64,000 bases of DNA from Methylohalobius crimeensis 10Ki (GTDB taxonomy: Bacteria; Pseudomonadota; Gammaproteobacteria; Methylococcales; Methylothermaceae): the NCBI RefSeq assembly GCF_000421465.1, contig NZ_ATXB01000001.1, forward strand, positions 2,387,001 through 2,451,000, given 5' to 3'. A program made the position numbers and the translations under genes. Below, in pieces: positions 34,960 through 47,422 of the stretch. The notes beneath the pieces are model-generated. The model worked only from the letters and a program-made list of their open reading frames with translations, ran no database searches and was not told the origin of the DNA. The first letter of the stretch is position 1. Each line of letters opens with the position of its first letter.

Positions 34960-36203
34960 GCCAGTACCTGTTCTCCGAGCCACAGATCCGCCAAGGTTTC
35001 CCGGCGGCGGACCACATGCACCCGCTCTCCGTCCACCATGATCTCCGGCGGCCGCGGACGGGAATTGTAATTGGAACTCATGGTAAACCCATAGGCCCCT
35101 GCCGACCGCACTGCGAGCAAATCTCCCGGCGCCAAAGCCAAACGCCGCTCGCGCCCCAGAAAATCCCCGGTTTCGCACACCGGCCCGACCACGTCGTATA
35201 GCCGCTCCGGCGCATCGGTACGGGGACGAATCGGGACGATCTCCTGCCAGGCCTGATACAAGGCAGGCCGAAGCAGATCGTTCATGGCCCCGTCGACGAT
35301 GGCGAACCACTTGGCGGGGGTGGGCTTCAGATATTCCACCCGCGTCGCCAAAATCCCGGCGTTACCGGCGATGGCTCGCCCCGGCTCCAACCAGATTTCA
35401 TGGGATCGACCGGCCAATTTTTCAAGAATCGCGGTCACGTATTCGTCTGGCCGGGGCGGTGTTTCTTCTCGGTAGGGAATCCCCAAGCCCCCGCCCAAGT
35501 CCAGGTGGCGCAAGAAAATTCCCGCCTGTTCCAGGCGGTCCACCAAGGTCAGCACCCGCGCCACCGCATCTAGAAACGGGGTGATTTCGGTCAATTGGGA
35601 ACCGATATGGCAATCCAAGCCCACCACTTCCAGATGGGGCATTTCCGCCGCGCGCCGATATTCGGCCAGGGCCGTCTCCACGTCGATTCCGAACTTGTTT
35701 TCCTTCAGCCCGGTGGCGATGTAAGGGTGGGTTTTGGCGTCCACATCCGGATTGACCCGCAAGGATACCGGCGCCTTGACGCCCAGCTGGCCGGCGATCC
35801 GGTTGAGACGGTCCAGTTCCTCCGGCACTTCCACATTGAAGCAGCGGATACCCACCTCTAAGGCGCGGCGAAGCTCGTCCTCGCGCTTGCCCACGCCGGA
35901 AAAGACAATTTTGCCCGCCTCCCCGCCGGACTCGAGCACCCGCTCCAACTCTCCCACCGAAACGATGTCAAAGCCGGAGCCCAAGCGGGCCAGCAGGCCC
36001 AGCACCGCCAGATTGGAATTGGCCTTGACCGCGTAGCAGATCAGATGGGGATAATCGCCGAAGGCGCGATCGAAAGCGCGCCAGTGACGTTCCAAGGTGG
36101 CGCGGGAATAAATATAGGCCGGCGTGCCGTATTCGGCGACGATCTCCGCCACGGGCACGTCTTCGGCATACAATTGTCCTTCGCGGTAGTAAAAATGATC
36201 CAT
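34956..36203 (-). CDS. lysA: Diaminopimelate decarboxylase
   Basis: LysA decarboxylates meso-diaminopimelate to lysine using pyridoxal phosphate. The 415-residue protein has the PLP Lys60 in YAVKANSN, HIGSQ near residue 200, the phosphate-binding DLGGGLG, and the second-subunit Cys in VGPVCETGDFLG. The start ATG at 36203 directly abuts the stop of the lptM gene. Together with dapF this completes the last two steps of the lysine pathway. Confidence 0.97.
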   Translation of the reverse strand: MDHFYYREGQLYAEDVPVAEIVAEYGTPAYIYSRATLERHWRAFDRAFGDYPHLICYAVKANSNLAVLGLLARLGSGFDIVSVGELERVLESGGEAGKIVFSGVGKREDELRRALEVGIRCFNVEVPEELDRLNRIAGQLGVKAPVSLRVNPDVDAKTHPYIATGLKENKFGIDVETALAEYRRAAEMPHLEVVGLDCHIGSQLTEITPFLDAVARVLTLVDRLEQAGIFLRHLDLGGGLGIPYREETPPRPDEYVTAILEKLAGRSHEIWLEPGRAIAGNAGILATRVEYLKPTPAKWFAIVDGAMNDLLRPALYQAWQEIVPIRPRTDAPERLYDVVGPVCETGDFLGRERRLALAPGDLLAVRSAGAYGFTMSSNYNSRPRPPEIMVDGERVHVVRRRETLADLWLGEQVLA

Positions 36204-36314
36204 TCAGCGTTTTTCCTTTTCCTGGGTTTGCTCCGGCTCCGGCAGATAGAGATCTCCTTTCTGACCGCAGCCTGTCAATTGAACCGCCGAAATCAGGAGA
36301 AGTAACAGAGCCAA
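36204..36314 (-). CDS. lptM: LptM-like small lipoprotein
   Basis: This 36-residue lipoprotein precursor has a hydrophobic signal (LALLLLLISAVQLTGC) and a short mature part CGQKGDLYLPEPEQ. That mature part is the hallmark of LptM (YifL), which associates with the LptD/LptE lipopolysaccharide translocon. The gene is typically found just before lysA, as here, with no gap. The start is uncertain: TTG 36314 puts the signal peptide at the N-terminus, but I see no ribosome site. The palindromic element 40 bases upstream may have disturbed the original start region. Confidence 0.82.
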   Translation of the reverse strand: MALLLLLISAVQLTGCGQKGDLYLPEPEQTQEKEKR

Positions 36315-36353
36315 GTGGGTAAAAGATGGTTCGCAAAACCCATCTCGTGGGGT

Positions 36354-36493
36354 GCGGGGACCGGGAGCTTGACCGGAGGGCGTTCGCGCCCCCCCCTCCC
36401 TTGCCCTCCCCCCAATGGGGGGAGGGTTGGGTGGGGGGAAAGCCCCCAAGGAAGGGTTCACGGCGTCCCGAAGGTCAAGCTCCCGGTCCCCGC
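36354..36493. repeat. 140-bp palindromic element with 21-bp terminal inverted repeats
   Basis: A perfect 21-base arm (36354-36374, GCGGGGACCGGGAGCTTGAC plus one C) recurs inverted at 36473-36493. The interior holds a second hairpin, CCCTCCCCCC (36404-36413) against GGGGGGAGGG (36417-36426), and a G/C-run-rich sequence unlike the neighbouring genes. There is no coding capacity of note. It looks like a MITE- or REP-type dispersed element placed between the TRAP genes and lptM. The remaining bases of the 36315-36541 gap show no gene. Confidence 0.75.
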
Positions 36494-36541
36494 TTCGCAT
36501 AGAAATGATGAAGAATTTTACTTGAATGATTTTAGACATAC

Positions 36542-37924
36542 TCACTCCCCGTAAATCTGTTGCGGCAACCAGGTGGCCAAGGTCGGCCAAACGGCCAATA
36601 TCCCCAGCATCAGCACCTGGATGGCGATGTACGGCATGACGCCCCGGTAAATGGCACCGGTGCCCACTTCCGCCGGCGCCACGCCTCGCAGATAAAACAA
36701 GGCAAAACCGAACGGCGGGGTCAAAAAAGAAGTTTGCAGGTTCAGGGCGATCATCACCCCCAGCCAGACCGGGTCCAAGCCCATGGTCAAAAGCACCGGT
36801 CCCACGATGGGCACCACCACGAAGGTGATCTCGATAAAATCCAGCACAAAACCGAGGGCGAACATCACCCCCATCACGATCACCATCGCCCCGAATGCAC
36901 CGCCGGGAAGATCCGACAGCCACGCCACCACCATCTCGTCGCCGTAAAAGCCGCGAAACACGAGGGAAAACAGCGCCGCGCCGATCAGGATCAAAAACAC
37001 CATACTGCTCACCCGAGCGGTATTTCGCATCACTTCGCGCAGGCGGGCAAAATCCAATTGGCGGCGCAGCCCCGCCAGCATCAGCGCACCGGCGGCACCC
37101 ACCGACGCCGCCTCGGTGGGGGTGGCCAAGCCTCCCAGGATGGAGCCCAACACCGCCACAATCAGCAAAAGGGGCGGCAACAAGCCCTTCAGCACCCGTC
37201 CGAACAGATGCCCCTCGCGTTTGTTTTCCGGATTCTTCACCGGCATCCAGTCGGGCTTCACCCAGGCCAATGCCAATAAAAACAACAAATAAAACGCCAC
37301 CAATCCCAAGCCGGGAAAAAGGGCGCCGGCGAACAGATCCCCCACCGATACGGTTTTAGGGGTGAATACGCCCATCTCCAATTGCGCCTGGCTATAAGCC
37401 GAACCGATCACGTCCCCCAAAAGCACCAGCACGATGGAAGGTGGAATGATTTGCCCCAGCGTCCCGGAGGCGCAGATGGTTCCGCACGCCAAAGCGGGAT
37501 GGTAACCGCGCTTGAGCATGGTGGGAAGGGAAAGCAAGCCCATGGTCACCACGGTCGCCCCCACGATCCCGGTGCTGGCGGCCATCAACATCCCCACCAG
37601 GGTGACGGTCACCCCCAAGCCGCCGCGCAGGAAGCCGAACAATTCGGCCATGGTGTCGAGCAAATCCTCGGCGATCCGGGCCCGCTCCAGCACCACCCCC
37701 ATGAACACGAACAACGGCACCGCCATCAGGGTTTGGTTGATCATGATGCCGTATAGCCGATTGGGAAGCGCCTCCAGAAACGCCGCGTCGAACAAATCCA
37801 ATTGCAGCCCCAGGCCGGCGAAAGCCAAAGCCGTTCCACCCAAGGCCATCGCCACCGGATAGCCGGTCAAAAGCACCAGGAAAACGGCGGCAAACATGCC
37901 CACCGCCATGGTCGATTCGGTCAA
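36542..37924 (-). CDS. TRAP transporter large permease (DctM family)
   Basis: This 460-residue integral membrane protein has the DctM pattern of about 12 helices. Signature segments include PLFVFMGVVLERARIAEDLLD, LGQIIPPSIVLVLLGD and LLTMGLDPVWLGVMIALNLQTSFLTPPFGFALFYL. The last segment is typical of the mannitol/chloroaromatic-type (TakP-like) subgroup, which often carries 2-oxoacids. It uses an ion gradient to import a substrate delivered by a periplasmic DctP protein. Its start overlaps the end of the small permease gene by four bases. No DctP gene lies in the window, so the substrate cannot be inferred from context. Confidence 0.93.
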   Translation of the reverse strand: MTESTMAVGMFAAVFLVLLTGYPVAMALGGTALAFAGLGLQLDLFDAAFLEALPNRLYGIMINQTLMAVPLFVFMGVVLERARIAEDLLDTMAELFGFLRGGLGVTVTLVGMLMAASTGIVGATVVTMGLLSLPTMLKRGYHPALACGTICASGTLGQIIPPSIVLVLLGDVIGSAYSQAQLEMGVFTPKTVSVGDLFAGALFPGLGLVAFYLLFLLALAWVKPDWMPVKNPENKREGHLFGRVLKGLLPPLLLIVAVLGSILGGLATPTEAASVGAAGALMLAGLRRQLDFARLREVMRNTARVSSMVFLILIGAALFSLVFRGFYGDEMVVAWLSDLPGGAFGAMVIVMGVMFALGFVLDFIEITFVVVPIVGPVLLTMGLDPVWLGVMIALNLQTSFLTPPFGFALFYLRGVAPAEVGTGAIYRGVMPYIAIQVLMLGILAVWPTLATWLPQQIYGE

Positions 37925-38460
37925 GATCGTTCCCCTTTCAACGGTCGATCCAGGATAATCAACAGCGCCCTACCGCTCTGGGCGACGCCTTGCAGCAGGA
38001 AGATCGCGGCAAATCCCAGGATGACGCTCTTGAGCAGAAAGACCGCCGGCAAACCGCCGGCTTCGCGGGATGCTTCTCGAATCGCCCAGGAAGCCGCCAC
38101 ATAGTCCCACGCACTCCAGAAGATAAAGACGCATACCGGAACCAACAGCAACCAGGCGCCGAGAAAATCCACCCACGCCCGTCCTTTCGCGCCCATCCGC
38201 TGATAGAGAATATCCACCCGCACATGGGCGTCGTGTTTCAGGGTGTATCCCGCACCCAGCAAAAACAACACCGCATGCATATAGACCACCGATTCCTGCA
38301 GCGCGATCCAGCCCAGATCGAAGCCGTAACGCAGGATGACCACCAGGAAGGTTACCATCACCATTCCCAAGGCCAACCAAGCCACCGCGCGCCCGAGCCA
38401 TTCGTTCAACCCATCGACGGTTCGAACGAAACCGGCGATAATGGCACAAAAAATCCCCAT
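37921..38460 (-). CDS. TRAP transporter small permease (DctQ family)
   Basis: This 179-residue protein has four membrane helices (AWLALGMVMVTFLVVILRYGF, SVVYMHAVLFLLGAGYTL, LGAWLLLVPVCVFIFWSAW and SVILGFAAIFLLQGVAQ). The DctQ motif DAHVRVDILYQRM follows helix 2. It partners the large permease encoded immediately downstream. ATG 38460 is preferred to an in-frame TTG at 38481, which would add a seven-residue polar extension. The gene is divergent from the Lon-like protease across about 60 bases. Confidence 0.9.
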   Translation of the reverse strand: MGIFCAIIAGFVRTVDGLNEWLGRAVAWLALGMVMVTFLVVILRYGFDLGWIALQESVVYMHAVLFLLGAGYTLKHDAHVRVDILYQRMGAKGRAWVDFLGAWLLLVPVCVFIFWSAWDYVAASWAIREASREAGGLPAVFLLKSVILGFAAIFLLQGVAQSGRALLIILDRPLKGERS

Positions 38461-38519
38461 GTCCGTATTATTTCCCAACAAATCTTATTTATTATACAAG
38501 GAAAGGGAAATCCCGCTCT

Positions 38520-40910
38520 ATGACCCGATCTCGCCGTCACCCCCCGCTCTCTCCGGATGATCTGCTGCTCGAGTCGCAAGCAGGCCTGGATTTTCGAACC
38601 ACCGCCGAACTGGCCCCTTTCACCGGAGTACTCGGACAAGCCCGGGCCGAGCAGGCGCTCCGCTTCGCCATCGCCATGCAGCACCCCAGCTATCACACCT
38701 TTGTGATGGGAGAATCCCGAACCGGTCGCCTGACCCTTGCCACCAATCTGCTGGAAGAAGATGCCCGCAAGCGTCCCGCTCCCGACGATTGGATCTACCT
38801 CAACCATCCGGACGAACCGCGCCGGCCCGTCGCCGTGGCCTTGCCAACCGGTCGCAGCCAGGCTTTCGCCGCCGACATGGAGGCTTTCATCGACAAACTC
38901 CTGGACACCTTTCCGGCGGTGTTCGAAAGCCCCTCCTATCAGCGCCGCAAACACCGCATCGAGCGCGAATTCAATCAACGCCATGAACACGCTTTCAATC
39001 AACTGGAGCGCCAGGCCCTGGAACGAAGTATCGCCGTTTTCCACGATGGCGATTCGATCACCTTTACGCCGCTGAAGGAAGGCACGCCGCTGGACGAGAC
39101 CCAATTCACCCAGCTTTCCGAAGCCGACCGGGACACCTTCAACCGCACCGTCACCGAACTGGAAGATTACCTCGCCGATCTGCTCGCCGAACTCCCCCAA
39201 TGGAAGCGGGAGATGGCGGAAAAACAGCGGCACCTGGATCGTACCACTGTCCGCCAAGCCATCGCCCCGCTACTTGAGCCATTGGAGGCAAAATACCGCC
39301 AGGTCGAGGGATTGGCGGATTTTTTCAAGCGCCTGCGCGCCGACCTGGAACTCACGATACAGGAAAAACTGTGCTCCGAAGGGACCGACGAAACGACTCG
39401 ACGCAAGCGTTTACAGGAAAACTACGCCCCCAATGTATTCGTCAGCCACACCGCCGAGGCGGGCGTACCGGTCATCCACGCACCCCATCCCAGCTACACC
39501 AATCTATTCGGGCACATCGAATATACCGCCGAACAAGGCATCATCGAAACGAATTACCACAAAATCTATCCCGGCTCGCTGCATTTGGCCAATGGCGGCT
39601 ATTTGATTCTGGAGGCCGACAAGCTGTTCGCCGAACCCTTGTCCTGGACCACTCTCAAACACACCCTGAAACGCGGCCAACTGACCATTGAACGCCCCTC
39701 CAACGAACCGGCGACCCTGCTGCCGGCGACCCTCAACCCCGAGCCCATCCCCCTCGATGTGAAAGTGATCCTGGTCGGCGATCGCGGTCATTATCTGCTT
39801 CTCCAGGAAGTGGACCCGGAATTCAACGATATTTTCAAAATCCTGGCCGATTTCGATGACGATCTGGCGCGCACCTCGGAGATGCTGTCTTTGTTGGCCC
39901 GCTTCCTGGCTCATCAGACTCAAGTCAATCGCACCGCCGCCCTCACCTCCCGGGCGGTCCTGCATCTGGCCAATCATAGTTCGCGCCTGGCGGAATCGCG
40001 CCACAAGCTGTCGGCCCGCTTCGGCGAACTCATCGACCTGCTGCGCGAGGCCGAATGGTGGCGCGCGCAAGAGCATGCCCCTCACATCGAAGCTTCCCAC
40101 GTAAATCAAGCTTTGGCGGCCAAGGATCAGCGGGAAGGTCGTTTGGCCCAAGTCAGCCTGGAAGAAATCATCGACGGCACCATCCTGATCGCCACCGGCG
40201 GCAAGGCGACCGGCAAAATCAACGCCTTGACCGTCTTCGAAACCGGTACGCGCAGCTTCGGCGCGCCGGCCCGAATCACCGCCACCGTCTATCCCGGCTC
40301 CAAGGGAGTGGTGGACATCGAGCGCGAGGTGAACCTGGGTCAACCGATCCACTCCAAGGGCGTGATGATTCTCTCCGGCTATTTGGGATACAAATACGCC
40401 CAACAATTCCCGCTTGCGGTTTCCGCGCACATCGCCCTGGAGCAGTCCTACGGTTACGTCGACGGCGACAGCGCCGCCCTGGCCGAAGTCAGCGCGCTCA
40501 TCTCGGCCCTCACCCACTTGCCGATCCAGCAGTGTTTCGCGGTCACCGGCTCGGTCAATCAGTACGGCGAAGTTCAGGCGGTCGGCGGCGTGAACGAGAA
40601 AATAGAAGGTTTCTTCCAGCTCTGCCGGGCAAGAGGATTGGACGGCACCCACGGCGTCATTTTCCCGGCGCCCAACTGTGACGAACTGGTGCTCGAGGAA
40701 GAAGTCATTCAAGCGGTGACAGCCGGGCAATTCAACTTGTATCCGGTCAGCCACGTGGATCAGGCGCTGGAACTCCTCATGGATCAACCTGCCGGAACAC
40801 CGGGCGCGGAGGGCAAATACCGCCCGGATACCATCAACGGCAAAGCGGTGGCCCGCTTGAAAGAGATCGCGGAAATGTATGAACCCGAAGACGGCGGCGC
40901 CGATACGTAA
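38520..40910 (+). CDS. Lon-like ATP-dependent protease (AAA_32/LonB type)
   Basis: This 796-residue protein belongs to the Lon-related group that lacks LonA's N-domain. The N-terminal part holds a degenerate P-loop, MGESRTGRLT (about 62-71), where the usual Lys is Arg, and a long helical insertion (about 110-300). LANGGYLILEADKLF resembles a Walker B/AAA segment. The C-terminal protease domain keeps the catalytic Ser in DGDSAALAE and Lys in GGVNEKIEGF. ATP use is therefore in doubt, but peptidase activity looks intact. The gene's TAA stop lies exactly at the left end of the island's inverted repeat, so it is the last chromosomal gene before the island. Confidence 0.88.
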   Translation: MTRSRRHPPLSPDDLLLESQAGLDFRTTAELAPFTGVLGQARAEQALRFAIAMQHPSYHTFVMGESRTGRLTLATNLLEEDARKRPAPDDWIYLNHPDEPRRPVAVALPTGRSQAFAADMEAFIDKLLDTFPAVFESPSYQRRKHRIEREFNQRHEHAFNQLERQALERSIAVFHDGDSITFTPLKEGTPLDETQFTQLSEADRDTFNRTVTELEDYLADLLAELPQWKREMAEKQRHLDRTTVRQAIAPLLEPLEAKYRQVEGLADFFKRLRADLELTIQEKLCSEGTDETTRRKRLQENYAPNVFVSHTAEAGVPVIHAPHPSYTNLFGHIEYTAEQGIIETNYHKIYPGSLHLANGGYLILEADKLFAEPLSWTTLKHTLKRGQLTIERPSNEPATLLPATLNPEPIPLDVKVILVGDRGHYLLLQEVDPEFNDIFKILADFDDDLARTSEMLSLLARFLAHQTQVNRTAALTSRAVLHLANHSSRLAESRHKLSARFGELIDLLREAEWWRAQEHAPHIEASHVNQALAAKDQREGRLAQVSLEEIIDGTILIATGGKATGKINALTVFETGTRSFGAPARITATVYPGSKGVVDIEREVNLGQPIHSKGVMILSGYLGYKYAQQFPLAVSAHIALEQSYGYVDGDSAALAEVSALISALTHLPIQQCFAVTGSVNQYGEVQAVGGVNEKIEGFFQLCRARGLDGTHGVIFPAPNCDELVLEEEVIQAVTAGQFNLYPVSHVDQALELLMDQPAGTPGAEGKYRPDTINGKAVARLKEIAEMYEPEDGGADT

Positions 40911-41071
40911 GCTCGACTTTCTCCATGGGCAGCATGGTGAAACAAACATTAAAGAAGTGGGAGTTTTTTACATGTCGATTTCAAATCGCGACAATGGAAA
41001 ATTCCCGTTTAAAACACCAGGCATTATTTTTCAGTGCGTTACACTTGCCTGTTAATGGAAAAAGTCGAGCT
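40910..41071. repeat. Left boundary repeat of the defence island
   Basis: Bases 40910-40971 match, as an imperfect inverted repeat, bases 51935-51999 at the other end of the island. Shared blocks are AGCTCGACTTT, CCAT, GTGAAACAA, TTAAA and TGGGAGTTTTT. A third copy of the end motif lies inverted at 41055-41071 (AGCTCGACTTTTTCCAT on the minus strand), so the left end itself is a large inverted arrangement. No transposase or integrase gene accompanies it. The 172-bp gap between the Lon-like gene and the helicase gene is otherwise non-coding. Confidence 0.75.
40973..40993. promoter_or_regulatory. Palindrome upstream of the helicase gene
   Basis: TGTCGATTTCAAATCGCGACA is an interrupted palindrome (outer TGTC/GACA, inner GATTT/AAATC) 90 bases upstream of the island's first gene. 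It could be a repressor or autoregulator site for the defence operon. No -10/-35 pair is clear beside it. Confidence 0.35.
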
Positions 41072-41082
41072 AAGGGGGCAAA

Positions 41083-44625
<3,543 letters not shown>

Positions 44626-44634
44626 GGATTTTCA

Positions 44635-47412
44635 ATGGCCACCAAAGCACCAAAGAAACTCATTGAAGTCGCACTGCCGCTCGACGACATAAACGAGTCG
44701 TCTGGAAAAGAGAAGTCCGTCAGACACGGCCACCCTTCCACTATCCACCCATGGTGGGCATCACGATCTCTGGCGGCAGCGAGAGCAATACTTTTCGCTC
44801 AATTGGTCAACGACCCAGGTGGCGAAAGGGGCTGGTACAAAGGAAAAACTAAAGCACAAGCTGATGCGGAGAGGGAACGCCTATTTGACATTATTCGAGC
44901 ACTTGTCAAATGGGAAAACTCCAACAATGAGTCTGTGATCAATGCCGCCAGACAGGAAATTGAAAAAAGTTGGCGCGAAACACAACAAATTTATGGCTTA
45001 GACGCATCAACCTCTTTGAAGTTTATAGACCCCTTCAACGGGCGTGGATACCTGCCGCTTGAAGCACAGCGACTTGGGTTAGAAACTTATAGCTCCGATC
45101 TCAACCCTATTGCGGTAATCAACGGAAAGGCGTTGATCGAAATACCTCGCAATTTCTATAACCAGGTTCCCGTTGGCCCGGCCGAATTTTCCTCGAATAA
45201 CACTGACACATTATTAGATTGGGAGGGGTGTACCGGCCTTGCCGAGGACATTAGAAGATATGCAGCATACATAGGAGCAATTTGCGAACAAGAACTAAGC
45301 CATTTATTCCCTAAAGCTGAATTGCCACGCGAATTCGGTGGAGGCAAAGCCACAGTACTTGCATGGTTGTGGGCACGGACTGTACCGAGCCCTAGCCCAG
45401 CTGCGAATGGCATCAACGTGCCATTAGTTAGCAGCTTCGCCATATCAAATGTTACCGGGCGAGAAGCGTGGGTTGAGCCAGTAATAACTGAAGACGGCTA
45501 TGAATTTATAGTTCATAACGAAAAAATCCCCGCCCATGCAAAGAAGGGTACTAAAAAAGGACGAGGCTCTTTTTCCTGCATCCTGACCGACAGCCCTATA
45601 CCCCTCTCATACATAAAGGAAATGGGCAAGGCAGGACGCATGGGAAGCAAACTATTAGCTATGCTCGTTGAGAAAGACGGTGCTAGATTCTTTTTATCAC
45701 CATCACCCGATCATGAGAAAGTAGCGCTTGAGTTCGTACCCGGGTGGAAACCATCGGAAAAACTTTCCACACACCCCCAGTATATGGGACCACCTCGCTA
45801 TGGCATGGAGACATTCGGTGATATCTATACCGGCAGACAGATCGCTGTCATGGACAAGCTTTCCTCACTTTTGCCAAATGTTTATGACCACGCAATAAAT
45901 TCAGGTGCATCAAAAGAATACGCAAAGGCGATATGCACGTACCTTGGTATGGCGATAAGCCGAAGCGCGGACTACTGGAGCACGCTCGCCACTTGGATGC
46001 CTAGAGGAACTGTGGGACACGTATTCGCGACACACGTGATCCCAATGACTTGGGACTATCCAGAAGCCAATCCGTTTTCCTCTTTTCATTGCTCGTGGGC
46101 AACCAACGCAGATTGGGCGGCCAAAGTCGTCGAAAGGACTTACAAGGAGATGTCGAATGGGTTTGTCACTCAATGCGATGCCAGAGCTGCCGACTACAAG
46201 GAAAAAGTTGTCTCAACAGATCCACCGTATTACGACAACGTACCATATGCCGATATATCGGATTATTTTTACGTCTGGCAAAGGCGCGCATTGAAGCCGT
46301 TTTACCCTGAGCTATTTGGCTCCATTCAAACGCCAAAATCAGATGAACTAGTTGCAGATGTAAAACGTTGGGGCGACTCAGCAAATGAATATTTCATGAG
46401 CGGCATGACTCAGGTCATGGCGAAGATTGCGAATGAATCATCCCCCTACTTTCCTGTAACAATCTATTACGCTTTTAAACAGTCCGAAAGCACTGACGTT
46501 AAAACCATATCTCGCGGCTGGGAAGCTTTCTTGGATGCAGTCATTTCTGCTGGCTTTCAGATAACAGGCACTTGGCCAATCAGAACAGAAAGAGGCGCGC
46601 GAAGCAGAGCACGAGATTCTAACGCACTAGCATCCAGCATTGTTCTTGTCTGCCGAAGGCGAGGTGATGGAGCCAACACCATTTCACGGCGTGACTTCCA
46701 GCGTGAGTTACGAGAAGAAATGCCTGACGCGCTCGAAACCATGATCGGGGGTGAAAGTGGTCAAACCCCCATCGCGCCTGTAGATTTGGCCCAGTCAGCT
46801 ATAGGCCCCGGCATGGCCATTTTCTCGAAGTACGAAGCGGTGCTGAACCAGGACGGCTCCAAAATGAGCGTGCATGACGCCCTGGTGCTGATCAACCGTG
46901 CCATCACCGAATACCTGAGCCCCGAGTCCGGCAGTTTCGATGCCGACACCCAGTTCTGTGCCAGCTGGTTCGACCAATACGGTTGGAGCGCCGGCCCCTT
47001 CGGCGAGGCGGATACCCTCTCCCGGGCCAAGGGCACCAGCGTGGACGGCGTGCGTGAAGCCGGTGTGGTGGAATCCGGTGGCGGCAAGGTGCGCCTGCTC
47101 AAATGGAGCGAGTACGAAGCGGATTGGGACCCCACTCGCGACCAACGAACGCCCATCTGGGAAGCCTGCTACCAGATGATCCGCCGTCTCAATAATCAGG
47201 GCGAATCCGCCGCCGGTGAGTTGCTGGCCCAGATGCCGGAGAAAGGCGAATCCATCCGCCAGCTCGCCTATCACCTCTACACCCTGTGCGAGCGCAAGAA
47301 GTGGGCCGAGGAAGCCCGCGCCTACAACGAACTGATCGGCTCCTGGCACGCCATCGTCGCTGCTTCCCACGAGATCGGCCATGCCGGCTCACAGATGGAA
47401 TTTGAGATATGA
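44635..47412 (+). CDS. DUF1156 adenine-specific DNA methyltransferase
   Basis: This 925-residue protein matches the COG1743/DUF1156 DNA methylases. The N-terminus (IEVALPLDDIN, then KSVRHGHPSTIHPWWASRSLAAARA) is the DUF1156 signature. SAM-binding motif I is FIDPFNGRGYLPLEAQRLG (about 129-147), and the catalytic motif is TDPPYYDNVPYADISDYFY (about 527-545). It would methylate host adenines so the system spares self DNA. Bases 44.8 to about 46.79 kb are visibly AT-richer than the flanking genes, and the last 600 bases are GC-rich again. This looks like a recombined specificity region. The gene is nine bases after the helicase stop. Confidence 0.9.
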   Translation: MATKAPKKLIEVALPLDDINESSGKEKSVRHGHPSTIHPWWASRSLAAARAILFAQLVNDPGGERGWYKGKTKAQADAERERLFDIIRALVKWENSNNESVINAARQEIEKSWRETQQIYGLDASTSLKFIDPFNGRGYLPLEAQRLGLETYSSDLNPIAVINGKALIEIPRNFYNQVPVGPAEFSSNNTDTLLDWEGCTGLAEDIRRYAAYIGAICEQELSHLFPKAELPREFGGGKATVLAWLWARTVPSPSPAANGINVPLVSSFAISNVTGREAWVEPVITEDGYEFIVHNEKIPAHAKKGTKKGRGSFSCILTDSPIPLSYIKEMGKAGRMGSKLLAMLVEKDGARFFLSPSPDHEKVALEFVPGWKPSEKLSTHPQYMGPPRYGMETFGDIYTGRQIAVMDKLSSLLPNVYDHAINSGASKEYAKAICTYLGMAISRSADYWSTLATWMPRGTVGHVFATHVIPMTWDYPEANPFSSFHCSWATNADWAAKVVERTYKEMSNGFVTQCDARAADYKEKVVSTDPPYYDNVPYADISDYFYVWQRRALKPFYPELFGSIQTPKSDELVADVKRWGDSANEYFMSGMTQVMAKIANESSPYFPVTIYYAFKQSESTDVKTISRGWEAFLDAVISAGFQITGTWPIRTERGARSRARDSNALASSIVLVCRRRGDGANTISRRDFQRELREEMPDALETMIGGESGQTPIAPVDLAQSAIGPGMAIFSKYEAVLNQDGSKMSVHDALVLINRAITEYLSPESGSFDADTQFCASWFDQYGWSAGPFGEADTLSRAKGTSVDGVREAGVVESGGGKVRLLKWSEYEADWDPTRDQRTPIWEACYQMIRRLNNQGESAAGELLAQMPEKGESIRQLAYHLYTLCERKKWAEEARAYNELIGSWHAIVAASHEIGHAGSQMEFEI

Positions 47413-47422
47413 GGAGTCACTG

